From: Comamonas avium
Lineage (GTDB): Bacteria; Pseudomonadota; Gammaproteobacteria; Burkholderiales; Burkholderiaceae_C
Reading direction: 5' to 3'
Assembly: GCF_014836675.1 (NCBI RefSeq)
Contig: NZ_JACSQK010000002.1
Coordinates: forward strand, 124,001 to 188,000
Length of the DNA: 64,000 bases
Part shown: positions 28,257 through 36,889 of the stretch, in pieces
Layout of the letters: each line of letters starts with the position of its first letter
How positions within the stretch are numbered: position 1 is the first letter of the stretch
Program-made: the position numbers and the translations under genes
Notes under the pieces: model-generated
Told to the model about the DNA's origin: nothing
The model's database searches: none
Seen by the model: only the letters and a program-made list of their open reading frames with translations

Positions 28257-29675
28257 TCAGTCTTGCGCCACCCAGTCCACCAGCGCATCCATCACGGGCC
28301 GCGCAGCGCCCGCATTGGCGTGGTTCACCATGGCCACCAGCACATAGCGCTGACCGCTGTTGCCCAAGACGTAGCCCCCCAGCGCATTGGTGTCGCGCAG
28401 TGAGCCGGTTTTCAGGTGCGCATTGGCACTGGCTTTGCTGCGGCGCAAGGTGCCGTCCATGCCGGAAATCGGCATCGAGGAGACAAACTCCGGCATCACC
28501 GACGATGCCCATGCCGCTTGCAGCATGCGCCCCAGCGCCTGCGCACTGATACGGGCACTGCGGCTCAGACCTGCACCGTTTTCCACTACCGGCATGTCGG
28601 CCACCGGCCAGCGCATTTGCCACCACTGTGACAGCGCCGTACGCCCCGCTTCAAAGCTGCCGCTGCCCAGCCGTTCCTTGCCCATCGTCAGCAGCACCTG
28701 CTGTGTCATGACGTTGTTGCTGAACTTGTTGATATCGCGCACCACCTCGGCCAGCGCTGGAGACTGGTTCTCCCACGCGGGCTTGAGACCCGGTGGCACA
28801 ACCCCGTCGCGCACGCTGCCCGTGATTTGCCCGCCCATGTTGCGCCACATGCCTTCAACGGCTTTGAGCGCAAAACTGTGGGGGTCCGGCAGCGCAACGG
28901 GCCAGTTCTTGTCGCCACAGCTGGCCGGGTAACGCCCGCCCAGCTGAATGCGCTGCGGGTCACTCCAGTCGGCTTGCAGCTGCGTGCGCCAGTCCCCACA
29001 TGCCGTACCTTGCGGTGCCAGCAGCACGCTGGCGGGTGACTGAAGTTGCCCCATGGGCAATTCATAGTGAATGCGGGCCACCCCAGCAGCCAGGTCTGGA
29101 ATGAACCCCAGCACCTGTGTTTTGTAGTTCACCAGCAACGCATCGGGCCCTGCGTTGTAGGGGCGAAATGGCTCACCATCAAACGCTGCGGGGTCGTGCC
29201 CATTGACCTGAAAGGCGGTGCGATCAATGACGATGTCGCCCACAATCACTTTCACGCCCATGCCCTGCAAGCGGCCCAGCATCAGCCACAGGCGCTCGGA
29301 CACCAGCTTGGGGTCCCCTGCGCCCTTGATGTACACCGTGCCCCGAAAAGCCCCTTTGTCCACCACCCCATCCAGGTACACCGGCGTGCGCCACACGTAT
29401 GTGGGGCCCAACTGCTCCAGCGCAGCGTAGGTGGTGACCAGCTTCATCACAGAGGCTGGATTCATCGGCGTTGCCGCCTGCCATGCCATGCGCACGGGCT
29501 TGCGCCCCTCCACTGGAGCGACGTAGAAAGACACGGATTCGCGGGGAATCTGGGCGCGCGCCAAGGCGGCTTCGACCGGGGCGGGCAGCGACTGGGCCAG
29601 CACACCACCAGCACTGGCCAGCGCCGCTGCGGCCATACACAGGCGCAGGCTGCGCCACAACAGGGTTTGAGACAT
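28257..29675 (-). CDS. dacB: D-alanyl-D-alanine carboxypeptidase/endopeptidase, PBP4 type (family S13)
   Basis: 472 residues. Low-molecular-mass penicillin-binding protein of the periplasm that trims or cleaves peptidoglycan cross-links. Signal peptide about 1-28 (ends VLAQS). The three active-site motifs are in order: SVMK (SxxK, about residue 75), SNN (SxN) and KTGS (KTG) near the C-terminus, with the family's insert domain between the first two. I chose ATG 29675 (MSQTLLWRS), giving a proper signal peptide; the longer frame adds 58 unlikely residues. Divergent from tsaB. Confidence 0.92.
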   Translation of the reverse strand: MSQTLLWRSLRLCMAAAALASAGGVLAQSLPAPVEAALARAQIPRESVSFYVAPVEGRKPVRMAWQAATPMNPASVMKLVTTYAALEQLGPTYVWRTPVYLDGVVDKGAFRGTVYIKGAGDPKLVSERLWLMLGRLQGMGVKVIVGDIVIDRTAFQVNGHDPAAFDGEPFRPYNAGPDALLVNYKTQVLGFIPDLAAGVARIHYELPMGQLQSPASVLLAPQGTACGDWRTQLQADWSDPQRIQLGGRYPASCGDKNWPVALPDPHSFALKAVEGMWRNMGGQITGSVRDGVVPPGLKPAWENQSPALAEVVRDINKFSNNVMTQQVLLTMGKERLGSGSFEAGRTALSQWWQMRWPVADMPVVENGAGLSRSARISAQALGRMLQAAWASSVMPEFVSSMPISGMDGTLRRSKASANAHLKTGSLRDTNALGGYVLGNSGQRYVLVAMVNHANAGAARPVMDALVDWVAQD

Positions 29676-29799
29676 AGCTGCCAAGTGTAGGGGCGGCCTG
29701 CGCGGTTTTGGCAGCGCCCCTGCACACAGCCAGGCGCTGCCACCGATAATTGAAGGCTTTGGCGCCTTGGTGCGCCCGGCCTTTTTTGCAGCCTGCCCC

Positions 29800-30498
29800 A
29801 TGAATTTGCTTGCCTTTGACACCAGCACCGACACCTTGTTCATCGCCATTCAGCGTGGCGATCAGCTGTGGCAACACCAGGCGGCAGGCGGAGCCAACTC
29901 TTCGGCCACCTTGATTCCCAGCATTCAGCAAGGTCTGCAAGCTCTGGACTTGAAGTTCTCTGACCTCACGGCCATCGTCTTTGGTCGTGGCCCCGGTTCT
30001 TTCACTGGCCTGCGCACCTCATGTGCCATTGCCCAGGGGCTGGCCATGGGCGCAGACCTGCCCCTGCTGCCCATTGACACCTTGCTGGCCGTGGCAGAAG
30101 AAGCACGCCACCAGCACGGCGTCACCCACGTGATGGCGGTGCTGGATGCCCGCATGTCAGAGGTCTACCATGCCGGTTACCACTGGGTGGATGGCTGCTG
30201 GCAAGCCACGCACGAGCTCGGTCTGTGCGCGCCGCAGGCCTTGCAAATCCCTGCGGGCATGGCCGTTGCTGGCAATGCCCACGCCGCCTATCCAGACCGT
30301 CTGGCACCCGCTGCGCAGCATCTGCACGCACTGCCCACGGCCACCGCACTGCTGCGCATGGCACCTCGGATGATTGCCGACGGTCACTTGGTCGATGCTT
30401 CCTACGCGCTGCCGCTGTACATCCGCGATAAGGTGGCAAAAACCACCGCAGAACGCGAGGCAGAACGCCAAGCTGCGGAAGCTTCTACCCAAGCATGA
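29800..30498 (+). CDS. tsaB: tRNA threonylcarbamoyladenosine biosynthesis protein TsaB
   Basis: 232 residues, ASKHA-fold partner of TsaD and TsaE in t6A synthesis. N-terminal LAFDTSTDTLFIAI and the GRGPGSFTGLRTSCAIAQGLA segment are diagnostic. The start is ATG 29800. It overlaps rimI by four bases (ATGA); this pairing is common in proteobacteria. Confidence 0.95.
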   Translation: MNLLAFDTSTDTLFIAIQRGDQLWQHQAAGGANSSATLIPSIQQGLQALDLKFSDLTAIVFGRGPGSFTGLRTSCAIAQGLAMGADLPLLPIDTLLAVAEEARHQHGVTHVMAVLDARMSEVYHAGYHWVDGCWQATHELGLCAPQALQIPAGMAVAGNAHAAYPDRLAPAAQHLHALPTATALLRMAPRMIADGHLVDASYALPLYIRDKVAKTTAEREAERQAAEASTQA

Positions 30499-31025
30499 TG
30501 CACAGCCACGCTCCATTGCCTTCTACCGCCGCCACCCTCGTGCCCAGCACGGTGCTGCCGCCCGTCGCTGCGGGCCACCAGTTGGTTGCGCTGACCGATG
30601 CGCTGCTGGAGACCGTGCTGGCTATTGAGAATGTGGCTTTCAGTCACCCCTGGTCACCAGGCAACTTTACCGATGCACTGCGCAGCGGCTACCACGCCCG
30701 CGTGCTGATGCAGGGTGACGAAGTACTGGGCTATTTCATCGCCATGCAAATCCTCGACGAAGTGCATTTGCTCAACATCACGGTGTCACCCATCCACCAG
30801 GGCCAAGGCTTGGCCCATGAGCTGCTTGACGCCCTGGCCCACTGGAGCCGTCATACGGCCCATGCACAGTGGCTGTGGCTGGAAGTGCGCGAGAGCAACA
30901 CCCGCGCCCGCCACCTCTATGAACGCTATGGCTTTACCCAGGTCGGCGCCCGTAAGAAGTACTATCCGGTGCACCATGGCGAACGTGAGACTGCCATCTT
31001 GATGAATCTTCCCCTATGGCCCTGA
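30495..31025 (+). CDS. rimI: Ribosomal protein S18-alanine N-acetyltransferase RimI
   Basis: 176 residues, GNAT fold. Acetylates the N-terminal Ala of ribosomal protein bS18. The N-terminal ENVAFSHPWSPGNF, the acetyl-CoA loop SPIHQGQGLAHELLDAL, and RESNTRARHLYERYGF are typical. It is about 25 residues longer at the N-terminus than the usual RimI. Coupled to tsaB by a 4-base overlap and overlapping the next gene by 10 bases. Confidence 0.92.
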   Translation: MMHSHAPLPSTAATLVPSTVLPPVAAGHQLVALTDALLETVLAIENVAFSHPWSPGNFTDALRSGYHARVLMQGDEVLGYFIAMQILDEVHLLNITVSPIHQGQGLAHELLDALAHWSRHTAHAQWLWLEVRESNTRARHLYERYGFTQVGARKKYYPVHHGERETAILMNLPLWP

Positions 31026-31846
31026 CCCTCGACACTCGCCAACGCGCCATGCTGCAGGAAATGGGCATTACCGTCTGGCTGCCCAAACCTGCCGCCACCG
31101 CCCCTGCGGTGGTGACCATGGCCGCCGCGCAGCGCCCAGCGGTAGCCGCAACGGCTGTAGAGACCTCGCCTGCACCTGTGCTGGCCCCCGCCGTGCCCGC
31201 CCCTGATGTCGGGGCGCCAGCCGCTGCAGTTGCAGTGACTGCACCGAAAGCGACACCCACCACAACCACCACACACACTGCAGCCCCTGCAGCCGCCCCA
31301 GCGCCCGCCCCTGAAGCGACTCCGTGCGCTGAATGGCGCATGTCGCCCGCTGTGCAGGCCTACCCGCAGGCCACAGGCGGCAGTGCCGACAATGCCTGGC
31401 TGGTCATCTGGGAGTGCGCCAACCCAGCCACACCGCTGGAGGGCGACACCGGCAAACTGCTCAACAACATGCTGCGCGCCCTGCGCCTGCACCACAGCCG
31501 GCATGTCTGGATTGCCAGCGTTCAGCGCCCCGGGCAAGACGATGTGCCAGTGGCCAGCCTGCCGGCAGCACCTGTCGACTGGCAGCCCCTGACACCGTGC
31601 TTGCAAACCTGCGTGCGGCAAACACGCCCTGCGCGCGTGCTGGTACTGGGCATGCACACTGCCCGTGCGGTGCTCGGCAGCCAGGAGGCACTGGGCCGCT
31701 TGCGTGCCCAGGTGCACCAGATTCACCACACCCCCGCCGTGGTCAGCTATGACCCGGCCTATTTACTGCGTTCTCCGCACGCCAAACCTGCAGCCTGGGC
31801 CGACTTGTGCCGCGCCCATGCGCTGCACCCTCCCCCAGCCGCTTAA
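31016..31846 (+). CDS. Uracil-DNA-glycosylase-superfamily-like protein with Ala/Pro-rich linker
   Basis: 276 residues. Residues ~30-105 are a low-complexity Ala/Pro/Thr/Val linker. The C-terminal ~165 residues look like a degenerate UDG family 4/5-type fold: NPATPLEGDTGKLLNNMLRAL in place of the GxPFVGxAGxLLxxML motif, VLVLGMHTARAVLG, and a final YDPAYLLRSPHAKPAAWADL in place of HPSxLLR. The normal catalytic and FeS-ligand residues are not clear, so glycosylase activity is doubtful. It overlaps the rimI end by 10 bases. The gene is in the tsaB-rimI operon. Confidence 0.72.
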   Translation: MALTLDTRQRAMLQEMGITVWLPKPAATAPAVVTMAAAQRPAVAATAVETSPAPVLAPAVPAPDVGAPAAAVAVTAPKATPTTTTTHTAAPAAAPAPAPEATPCAEWRMSPAVQAYPQATGGSADNAWLVIWECANPATPLEGDTGKLLNNMLRALRLHHSRHVWIASVQRPGQDDVPVASLPAAPVDWQPLTPCLQTCVRQTRPARVLVLGMHTARAVLGSQEALGRLRAQVHQIHHTPAVVSYDPAYLLRSPHAKPAAWADLCRAHALHPPPAA

Positions 31847-31929
31847 TTGCCCCTCCCGCCAAGTACGACGCATGCACAGCTGGCGCATGCCCGGCATAAT
31901 TGCGGGCTTGTCATCTTCTCGAGATATCT

Positions 31930-32055
31930 CTGTGGAAACCTACCCTAGTCGGTAGCTTCCCTCCTCTCTCCCGGGCCTTGTGCTGCAGGTGAAAGGATGG
32001 GAAGCGCACCCAACCATCCCCCTGCTAAAGCCACAACAACATTTGGGAGAGCCGT
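31930..32055 (+). promoter_or_regulatory. Structured leader of corA, possible cation-responsive RNA
   Basis: The ~200-base gap before corA contains a small hairpin (CTACC/GGTAG) and two mutually exclusive stems: GCTTCCC (31955-31961) with GGGAAGC (31999-32005), or GGATGGG (31995-32001) with CCATCCC (32014-32020). The shared GGG makes them alternatives. It does not match a riboswitch class I can name. The position before a Mg transporter makes regulation plausible but unproven. Confidence 0.4.
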
Positions 32056-33042
32056 ATGCTCAACATCTTCTCGCTGTCCAACGGCCGTTTGGTTCAGGAA
32101 GAAATCGAATCACTGGAAGAACTCACGCAGTTCCAGCCCATCTGGGTGGATCTGGAGTCGCCCACGCTGGAAGAAAAACGCTGGATCAAGCAGCACTACG
32201 GCCTGTCCATTCCGGAAGACGCCACCGACGAAGACATTGAAGAGTCGGCCCGCTTCTACGAAGAAGACAACGGCGAGCTGCACATTCGCAGCGACTTTCT
32301 GGTGGACGACGAAGATGACCCGCGCAGCGTGCGCGTGGCGTTTATCCTGAACCAGCACAACACCGAGCTCAACTCCTGCGGCGTGCTGTTTTCCATCCAC
32401 GAAGAAGACATTCCCGTTTTCCGCCTGCTGCGCCTGCGCGCACGCCGCGCTCCCGGCCTGATTGAAGAAGCCAAGGAAGTGCTGCTCAAGCTATTTGATG
32501 CCGACGCCGAGTACTCCGCCGATACGCTGGAAGGCATTTACGACGACCTGAAAAAGGTCAGCGCCCAAGTGCTGGAAGGCAGCGTAACCGACAGCGATGC
32601 GCAGACCGTGCTGTCTGACATTGCCCGCCAGGAAGACTTGAACGGCCGCATCCGCCGCAACATGCTGGACACGCGCCGCGCCGTCAGCTTCATGATGCGC
32701 AGCAAAATGCTCAACGCCGAGCAGTTTGAAGATGCGCGCCAGATTCTGCGCGACATTGAATCGCTGGACAGCCACACGCAGTTCCTGTTCGACAAGATCA
32801 ACTTCTTGATGGACGCCACCGTCGGTTTTCTGAACATCAACCAGAACAAGATCATCAAGATTTTCTCGGTGGCCAGCGTGGCCTTGCTGCCACCGACGCT
32901 GATTGCCAGCGTTTACGGCATGAATTTTCGAGTCATGCCTGAGCTGGAATGGGAGTACGGCTACGTGTATGTGATCATCCTGATGGTGGCCAGCGCGCTG
33001 GGTCCCATGATCTATTTCCGCAAGCGCGGCTGGCTCAAGTAG
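32056..33042 (+). CDS. corA: Magnesium/cobalt transport protein CorA
   Basis: 328 residues. Pentameric Mg channel of the inner membrane. A large acidic cytoplasmic N-terminal domain (1-~265) is followed by two C-terminal helices joined by the signature loop YGMNFRVMPE (GMN), with a basic end (RKRGWLK). The sequence upstream has GGGAGAG as ribosome site. It has its own long leader (see that entry). An intergenic palindrome follows the stop. Confidence 0.95.
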   Translation: MLNIFSLSNGRLVQEEIESLEELTQFQPIWVDLESPTLEEKRWIKQHYGLSIPEDATDEDIEESARFYEEDNGELHIRSDFLVDDEDDPRSVRVAFILNQHNTELNSCGVLFSIHEEDIPVFRLLRLRARRAPGLIEEAKEVLLKLFDADAEYSADTLEGIYDDLKKVSAQVLEGSVTDSDAQTVLSDIARQEDLNGRIRRNMLDTRRAVSFMMRSKMLNAEQFEDARQILRDIESLDSHTQFLFDKINFLMDATVGFLNINQNKIIKIFSVASVALLPPTLIASVYGMNFRVMPELEWEYGYVYVIILMVASALGPMIYFRKRGWLK

Positions 33043-33055
33043 CCACAGCCCAAAA

Positions 33056-33146
33056 AAAAGAGAGCTGTCATCGCTTATCAGCAATGGTTTTGAGCATCAA
33101 AAGTATTTGAAAACCATACCCATCAAGCGTTGAGTGCTCTTTTTAA
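33056..33146. repeat. Dispersed palindromic intergenic element, copy D
   Basis: Left arm AGAGCTGTCATCGCTTATC and right arm CAAGCGTTGAGTGCTCT with A and T runs outside, between convergent corA and hyi. Centre contains TATTTGAAAACC as in copy A. It may act as a bidirectional terminator. Confidence 0.75.
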
Positions 33147-33191
33147 TGAATTCATGGGCGCACAGCACGCCCCAAAGCTCAACGTTCACAC

Positions 33192-33995
33192 TCAGCGGGC
33201 CATCCAGCCCAGCCCTTGGCTGGTGCCATTGCGCGGGCGGTACTCGCACCCCACCCAGCCGGCATAGCCCAGGGTATCGATCACATCGAACAGGTACGGG
33301 TAGTGCAGCTCACCCATATCGGGTTCATGGCGCTCAGGCACGCCCGCAATCTGGATATGGCCCACACGCCCGGTAGGCAGGTATTTGCGCAGCTTGGTGG
33401 CCACATCCCCTTCCATGATCTGGCAGTGGTACAGATCCATCTGCACCTTGAGATTGAGCGCCGCCACGGTTTGCACCAGGCTGTGCGCCTGGTCCTGCGT
33501 TTGCAGGTAGTAGCCCGGCATATCGCGTCCGTTGATGGGTTCGATCAGAACCTCCACGCCCACATCCGCCGCGGTCTGTGCAGCCCAGCGCAGATTGGCC
33601 AGCACCGTGCTGCGCAGCGCCTGCGTCGCAGCACCGGGCGGCACCAGGCCGCTCATTACATGGATGCGTGGGCATTGCAGCACCTGCGCATAGCGCAGCG
33701 CCTCCCACACCCCGAGGCGAAAACTGTCTTCCTCCCCGGCCAGACACAGCGTGCCGCGCATGCCGCCGTCCCAGGCCCGGGCCATGTCCTGCACGGTACG
33801 CCCGCCCGGCGGAGCATTGAACAGCACTTGCTGCAGTCCGTGCTGGTTCAGCGCCTGTGCCAGCTCCTGCGCGGGATAGGCATAGGGAAAGAGATATTCC
33901 ACCGCCCTGAACCCATCTCTGGCAGCCGCCGCAAAGCGGGCCAGAAAGGGCAGTTCGGTGTACATCAGCGACAAATTGGCAGCAAATCGGGGCAT
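33192..33995 (-). CDS. hyi: Hydroxypyruvate isomerase family protein
   Basis: 267 residues, TIM-barrel sugar isomerase of the AP-endonuclease-2 superfamily. Interconverts hydroxypyruvate and tartronate semialdehyde (glyoxylate/allantoin route), or acts as the related OtnI isomerase. The N-terminal [16 protein letters not shown], the [10 protein letters not shown] segment, QMDLYHCQ, and [15 protein letters not shown] are conserved, with Glu and His metal ligands. It lies 49 bases after metW on the same strand; no glyoxylate carboligase is seen. Confidence 0.88.
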   Translation of the reverse strand: MPRFAANLSLMYTELPFLARFAAAARDGFRAVEYLFPYAYPAQELAQALNQHGLQQVLFNAPPGGRTVQDMARAWDGGMRGTLCLAGEEDSFRLGVWEALRYAQVLQCPRIHVMSGLVPPGAATQALRSTVLANLRWAAQTAADVGVEVLIEPINGRDMPGYYLQTQDQAHSLVQTVAALNLKVQMDLYHCQIMEGDVATKLRKYLPTGRVGHIQIAGVPERHEPDMGELHYPYLFDVIDTLGYAGWVGCEYRPRNGTSQGLGWMAR

Positions 33996-34044
33996 AGGTG
34001 CATGATGAAAACTTCACGTTCAGCGGACGATCCCGCCCTGCCGG

Positions 34045-34629
34045 TCAACCGCGTTCGAGGCAGAAAACCGACGTACTGGCCCGCAAGTTGACCAAAGTGC
34101 GAATGACCTGGCCTTCCTTCAAGCCAAATGCGTCCACTACGTTCAGGCGATTCTTGTGCGCCAGCACCTCAAAGTCTTTGAACGTGCCCACGCGAATGTT
34201 GGGCGTGTCATACCACTGGTAGGGCAGATGACGCGTCACAGGCATGCGCCCGCGCAATACCGAAAAGCGGTTGGGCCAGTGTGCAAAGTTGGGGAAACTC
34301 ACCACGCTCATGCGGCCCACGCGCGCCGTTTCACGCAGCATGGTTTCCGCATTGCGCAAGTGCTGCAGGGTATTGATTTGCAGCACCATGTCAAAGCTGC
34401 TGTCCTCAAAAATGGCCAGCCCTTCATCCAGATTGAGCTGCAGCACATTGATGCCACGCTTGACGCACGCCAGCACATTGGCGTCATCGATCTCTACGCC
34501 ATAGCCCGTACAGCCGCGCTCGCGCTGCAGATACTCCAGAAAGCTGCCATCACCACAGCCCAGGTCAAGCACGCGCGCGCCTTGTGGTACCAGTTGAGCC
34601 AATGCTTGCATCGTAGGGGTAGCGGTCAT
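34045..34629 (-). CDS. metW: Methionine biosynthesis protein MetW
   Basis: 194 residues, class I SAM-methyltransferase fold with [13 protein letters not shown] as SAM loop. MetW accompanies MetX in proteobacteria and is needed for full homoserine acyltransferase activity in several species; its own chemistry is unclear. It overlaps metX by four bases and is expected to be under the same SAM-II-type control. Confidence 0.94.
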   Translation of the reverse strand: MTATPTMQALAQLVPQGARVLDLGCGDGSFLEYLQRERGCTGYGVEIDDANVLACVKRGINVLQLNLDEGLAIFEDSSFDMVLQINTLQHLRNAETMLRETARVGRMSVVSFPNFAHWPNRFSVLRGRMPVTRHLPYQWYDTPNIRVGTFKDFEVLAHKNRLNVVDAFGLKEGQVIRTLVNLRASTSVFCLERG

Positions 34630-35756
34630 GCGGTGAACTCCTTGGCAATACCTTCAAAGTAGGCGCGCATGGCACCCAGATAACGTGGGTCGTCCAGCAA
34701 AAAAGCATCGTGGCCATGGGGTGCATCAATCTCGGCGTAGCTCACATCGCGGCCGTTTTGCAGCAAGGCCTGCACCATCTCGCGGCTGCGGTTGGGTGCA
34801 AAACGCCAGTCGGTGGTGAAGCTCACCAGGAAGAACTTGGCAATGCTGCGCGCCAAAGCGTCTTTCAAGCTGCCGCCGTACTTCTTGGCCGGGTCAAAGT
34901 AGTCCAGCGCCCGCGTGATCAGCAGGTAGGTATTGGCGTCAAAGTAGCCGCTGAACTTGTCGCCCTGGTAGCGCAGGTAGCTTTCAATCTCAAATTCAAT
35001 GTCCTGCGTGGTGAACTTGATGCCGGGGCCGTCGCGCAGAGCACGGCCAAATTTCTGGTTCATCACGTCATCACTCAGGTACGTGATGTGCCCGATCATG
35101 CGGGCAATGCGCAGCCCACGTTTTGGCACCACGTTATGGGCATAAAAGTCGCCGCCATGAAAGTCCGGGTCCGTCACGATGGCGCGTCGCGCCACTTCAT
35201 TGAAGGCAATGTTTTCAGCATTCAGGTTGGGGGCACTGGCCACCACCACCGCATGGCGCATGCGCTCGGGGTACTGCAGCGTCCAGCTCAGCGCCTGCAT
35301 ACCGCCCAGACTGCCGCCCAGTACCGCCGCCATCTGATGCACACCCAGACGCTCCAGCAGCAGCGCCTGCGCATTCACCCAGTCTTCCACCGTCAGCACC
35401 GGAAAGCTCGAACCGTACACGGCACCCGAATCCGGATTGGTGTGCATGGGCCCGGTGGAGCCAAAACACGAACCCAGGTTGTTGACGCCAATGACAAAGA
35501 ACTTGTTGGTGTCCACCGCCTTGCCCGGGCCAATCATGTTGTCCCACCAGCCTTCGCTTTTGGCCTGCCCCTCGTAAACACCCGCAACGTGGTGCGACGC
35601 ATTCAGCGCATGGCAGACAAGGATGGCGTTGGACTTGTCAGCATTGAGCTGACCGTAGGTCTCATACGCAAGGGTGTAGTCACGGATGCTCCTGCCGCTT
35701 TGCAGCTGCAGAGCATCCGGAAAATGCATGAATTGTGGTGTGGCGATGAAGGACAT
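34626..35756 (-). CDS. metX: Homoserine O-acyltransferase MetX
   Basis: 376 residues, alpha/beta-hydrolase-fold enzyme that acylates homoserine at the entry to methionine synthesis. The nucleophile elbow is [10 protein letters not shown], and the GHDAFLLD segment near the C-terminus carries the catalytic His. Whether it uses acetyl-CoA or succinyl-CoA (both occur in this family) I cannot tell. The start at 35756 ([10 protein letters not shown]) matches family members. The T run of a terminator hairpin abuts the start codon, so no standard ribosome site is visible; see the riboswitch entry. Confidence 0.94.
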   Translation of the reverse strand: MSFIATPQFMHFPDALQLQSGRSIRDYTLAYETYGQLNADKSNAILVCHALNASHHVAGVYEGQAKSEGWWDNMIGPGKAVDTNKFFVIGVNNLGSCFGSTGPMHTNPDSGAVYGSSFPVLTVEDWVNAQALLLERLGVHQMAAVLGGSLGGMQALSWTLQYPERMRHAVVVASAPNLNAENIAFNEVARRAIVTDPDFHGGDFYAHNVVPKRGLRIARMIGHITYLSDDVMNQKFGRALRDGPGIKFTTQDIEFEIESYLRYQGDKFSGYFDANTYLLITRALDYFDPAKKYGGSLKDALARSIAKFFLVSFTTDWRFAPNRSREMVQALLQNGRDVSYAEIDAPHGHDAFLLDDPRYLGAMRAYFEGIAKEFTA

Positions 35757-35858
35757 AAAAAAACCCGGCATCGCTAAAAACGAGGCCGGGTTTGGAGATG
35801 CGGTTTCGTCTTTAGCAGTATTTGTAAAGCGCCCGCAAGCAGAAGCAAATCAGCGCAT
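35757..35858 (-). promoter_or_regulatory. SAM-II-type riboswitch with intrinsic terminator upstream of metX
   Basis: Read on the minus strand, the segment GCGCTGATTT ... GGGCGCTTTACAAATAC ... TGCTAAA follows the SAM-II (or related SAM-V) core very closely: P1 GCGC/GCGC, the GATTT and AAAT elements, and GCTAAA as pseudoknot strand. A terminator follows with arms AAACCCGGC and GCCGGGTTT and seven T, ending at the metX ATG. GCTAAAGACG (in the aptamer) can pair over 10 bp with CGTTTTTAGC (in the terminator loop), giving an antiterminator: SAM binding would hold GCTAAA and favour termination. Confidence 0.85.
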
Positions 35859-35866
35859 GAAGTTCA

Positions 35867-36445
35867 TTATGCCAAACTCGGCACCCCTTTGGCCAGCAAA
35901 GCCACCACGCCAAGCACCAGGAAAATCACCGCGGAAATGATATGCACCATGCGGATCGGGACTTTCTTGACCAGCTTGTCGCCCAGCCACACCACGGGAG
36001 CATTGGCCAGCATCATGCCCAAAGTGGTACCCAGCACCACCCACAGATAGGCGTTGTACTGCGCGGCCAGCATCACCGTTGCAATTTGTGTTTTGTCGCC
36101 CATTTCGGCCAGGAAAAAGGCCACCACCGTGGTGCCGAACACCCCCCAGCGCGAATGCTCCGAGACACCTTCATCGTCCAGCTTGTCGGGAATCAGCATC
36201 CAGATGGCCATTGCAATGAAGGACAGGCCCAAAATCCAGCGCAGCACATCGGGGCCGATCATGGTGTTCACCCAGGCCCCCACCGCTCCGGCCAAGCCGT
36301 GGTTGACCACCGTTGCCGTAAAGATCCCCAAAACGATGGGCCAGGGTTTTCGAAAACGGGCGGCAAGAATCAGGGCGAGCAGCTGCGTTTTGTCGCCCAT
36401 TTCAGCCAAGGCGACGATGCCTGTCGAGACGAGGAAAGCTTCCAT
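35867..36445 (-). CDS. GDT1/TMEM165/UPF0016-family transporter, probable manganese exporter
   Basis: 192 residues, six hydrophobic helices. The family signature ExGDKTQ occurs twice: AEMGDKTQLLAL near residue 15 and AEMGDKTQIATV near 100, arranged as an inverted repeat. Bacterial members (MntX/MneA) export Mn2+. A yybP-ykoY (Mn) riboswitch directly upstream supports that role. The stop lies only eight bases before the SAM-II-type aptamer of metX, so metX may be partly read through from this gene. Confidence 0.88.
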   Translation of the reverse strand: MEAFLVSTGIVALAEMGDKTQLLALILAARFRKPWPIVLGIFTATVVNHGLAGAVGAWVNTMIGPDVLRWILGLSFIAMAIWMLIPDKLDDEGVSEHSRWGVFGTTVVAFFLAEMGDKTQIATVMLAAQYNAYLWVVLGTTLGMMLANAPVVWLGDKLVKKVPIRMVHIISAVIFLVLGVVALLAKGVPSLA

Positions 36446-36465
36446 GTGGACCGGGAGTTGTTATA

Positions 36466-36640
36466 TATGGCTGGACTCAACACGCATTGACCGTCGCCGC
36501 GTCCAGCCATGGATACGGTGATGGTCAATGGTCTTGTTCAGCTTTTTCAAACCGCCGGCACCATAGCGCTGAGCGCCAAGTATGTTGATGCAGGCTTTTG
36601 GTGCATTGCACACCAAACGAACTACTCCCCAAGGACGAGG
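36466..36640 (-). promoter_or_regulatory. Manganese riboswitch (yybP-ykoY class) upstream of the GDT1-family exporter
   Basis: On the minus strand: CCTTGGGGAGTAG at the 5' side (36621-36634), then GGTGCCGGCGG, CAAGACCATTGACCATCACC, and a closing GGCGACGGTCAATG. These are the hallmarks of the Mn2+-sensing yybP-ykoY class. The expression platform is a 9-bp hairpin (TGGCTGGAC at 36502-36510, GTCCAGCCA at 36466-36474) just before the gene; it lacks a long T run, so translational control or Rho-dependent control is as likely as termination. Confidence 0.85.
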
Positions 36641-36738
36641 CTATTGTAGCGATTTGCAATAACTATCTTTGGCGGGGGGATAGCCCGGGTTACCCCGGGG
36701 CTTTGTTGTATAGGAGCACAAATTTGACAAAAACCCCA

Positions 36739-36766
36739 TTGTCTGCGTGAAAGCTTGCATCATAAT
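36739..36766 (+). promoter_or_regulatory. Possible sigma-70 promoter of the first RRM gene
   Basis: TTGTCT and CATAAT are spaced by 16 bases. The predicted transcript would have a leader of about 120 bases before ATG 36890, long enough for cold-regulated folding. Sequence-only guess. Confidence 0.4.
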
Positions 36767-36889
36767 GGCCTCGTTCACGGGTGCGAGAGCACATGAGCAA
36801 GTGCGTTTGCGTCTCTAAGGTAGGTCACGATAAGTTGGCTTTCGGTTAGGGCTCCATCGCGTTTCAAGTATTTTTTCTAGGAGTCCTCC

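Noticed and set aside
35757-35793. Simple terminator of the GDT1-family exporter gene
   Set aside because: The upstream SAM-II-like core and the loop complementarity indicate a riboswitch expression platform rather than only a transcription end.
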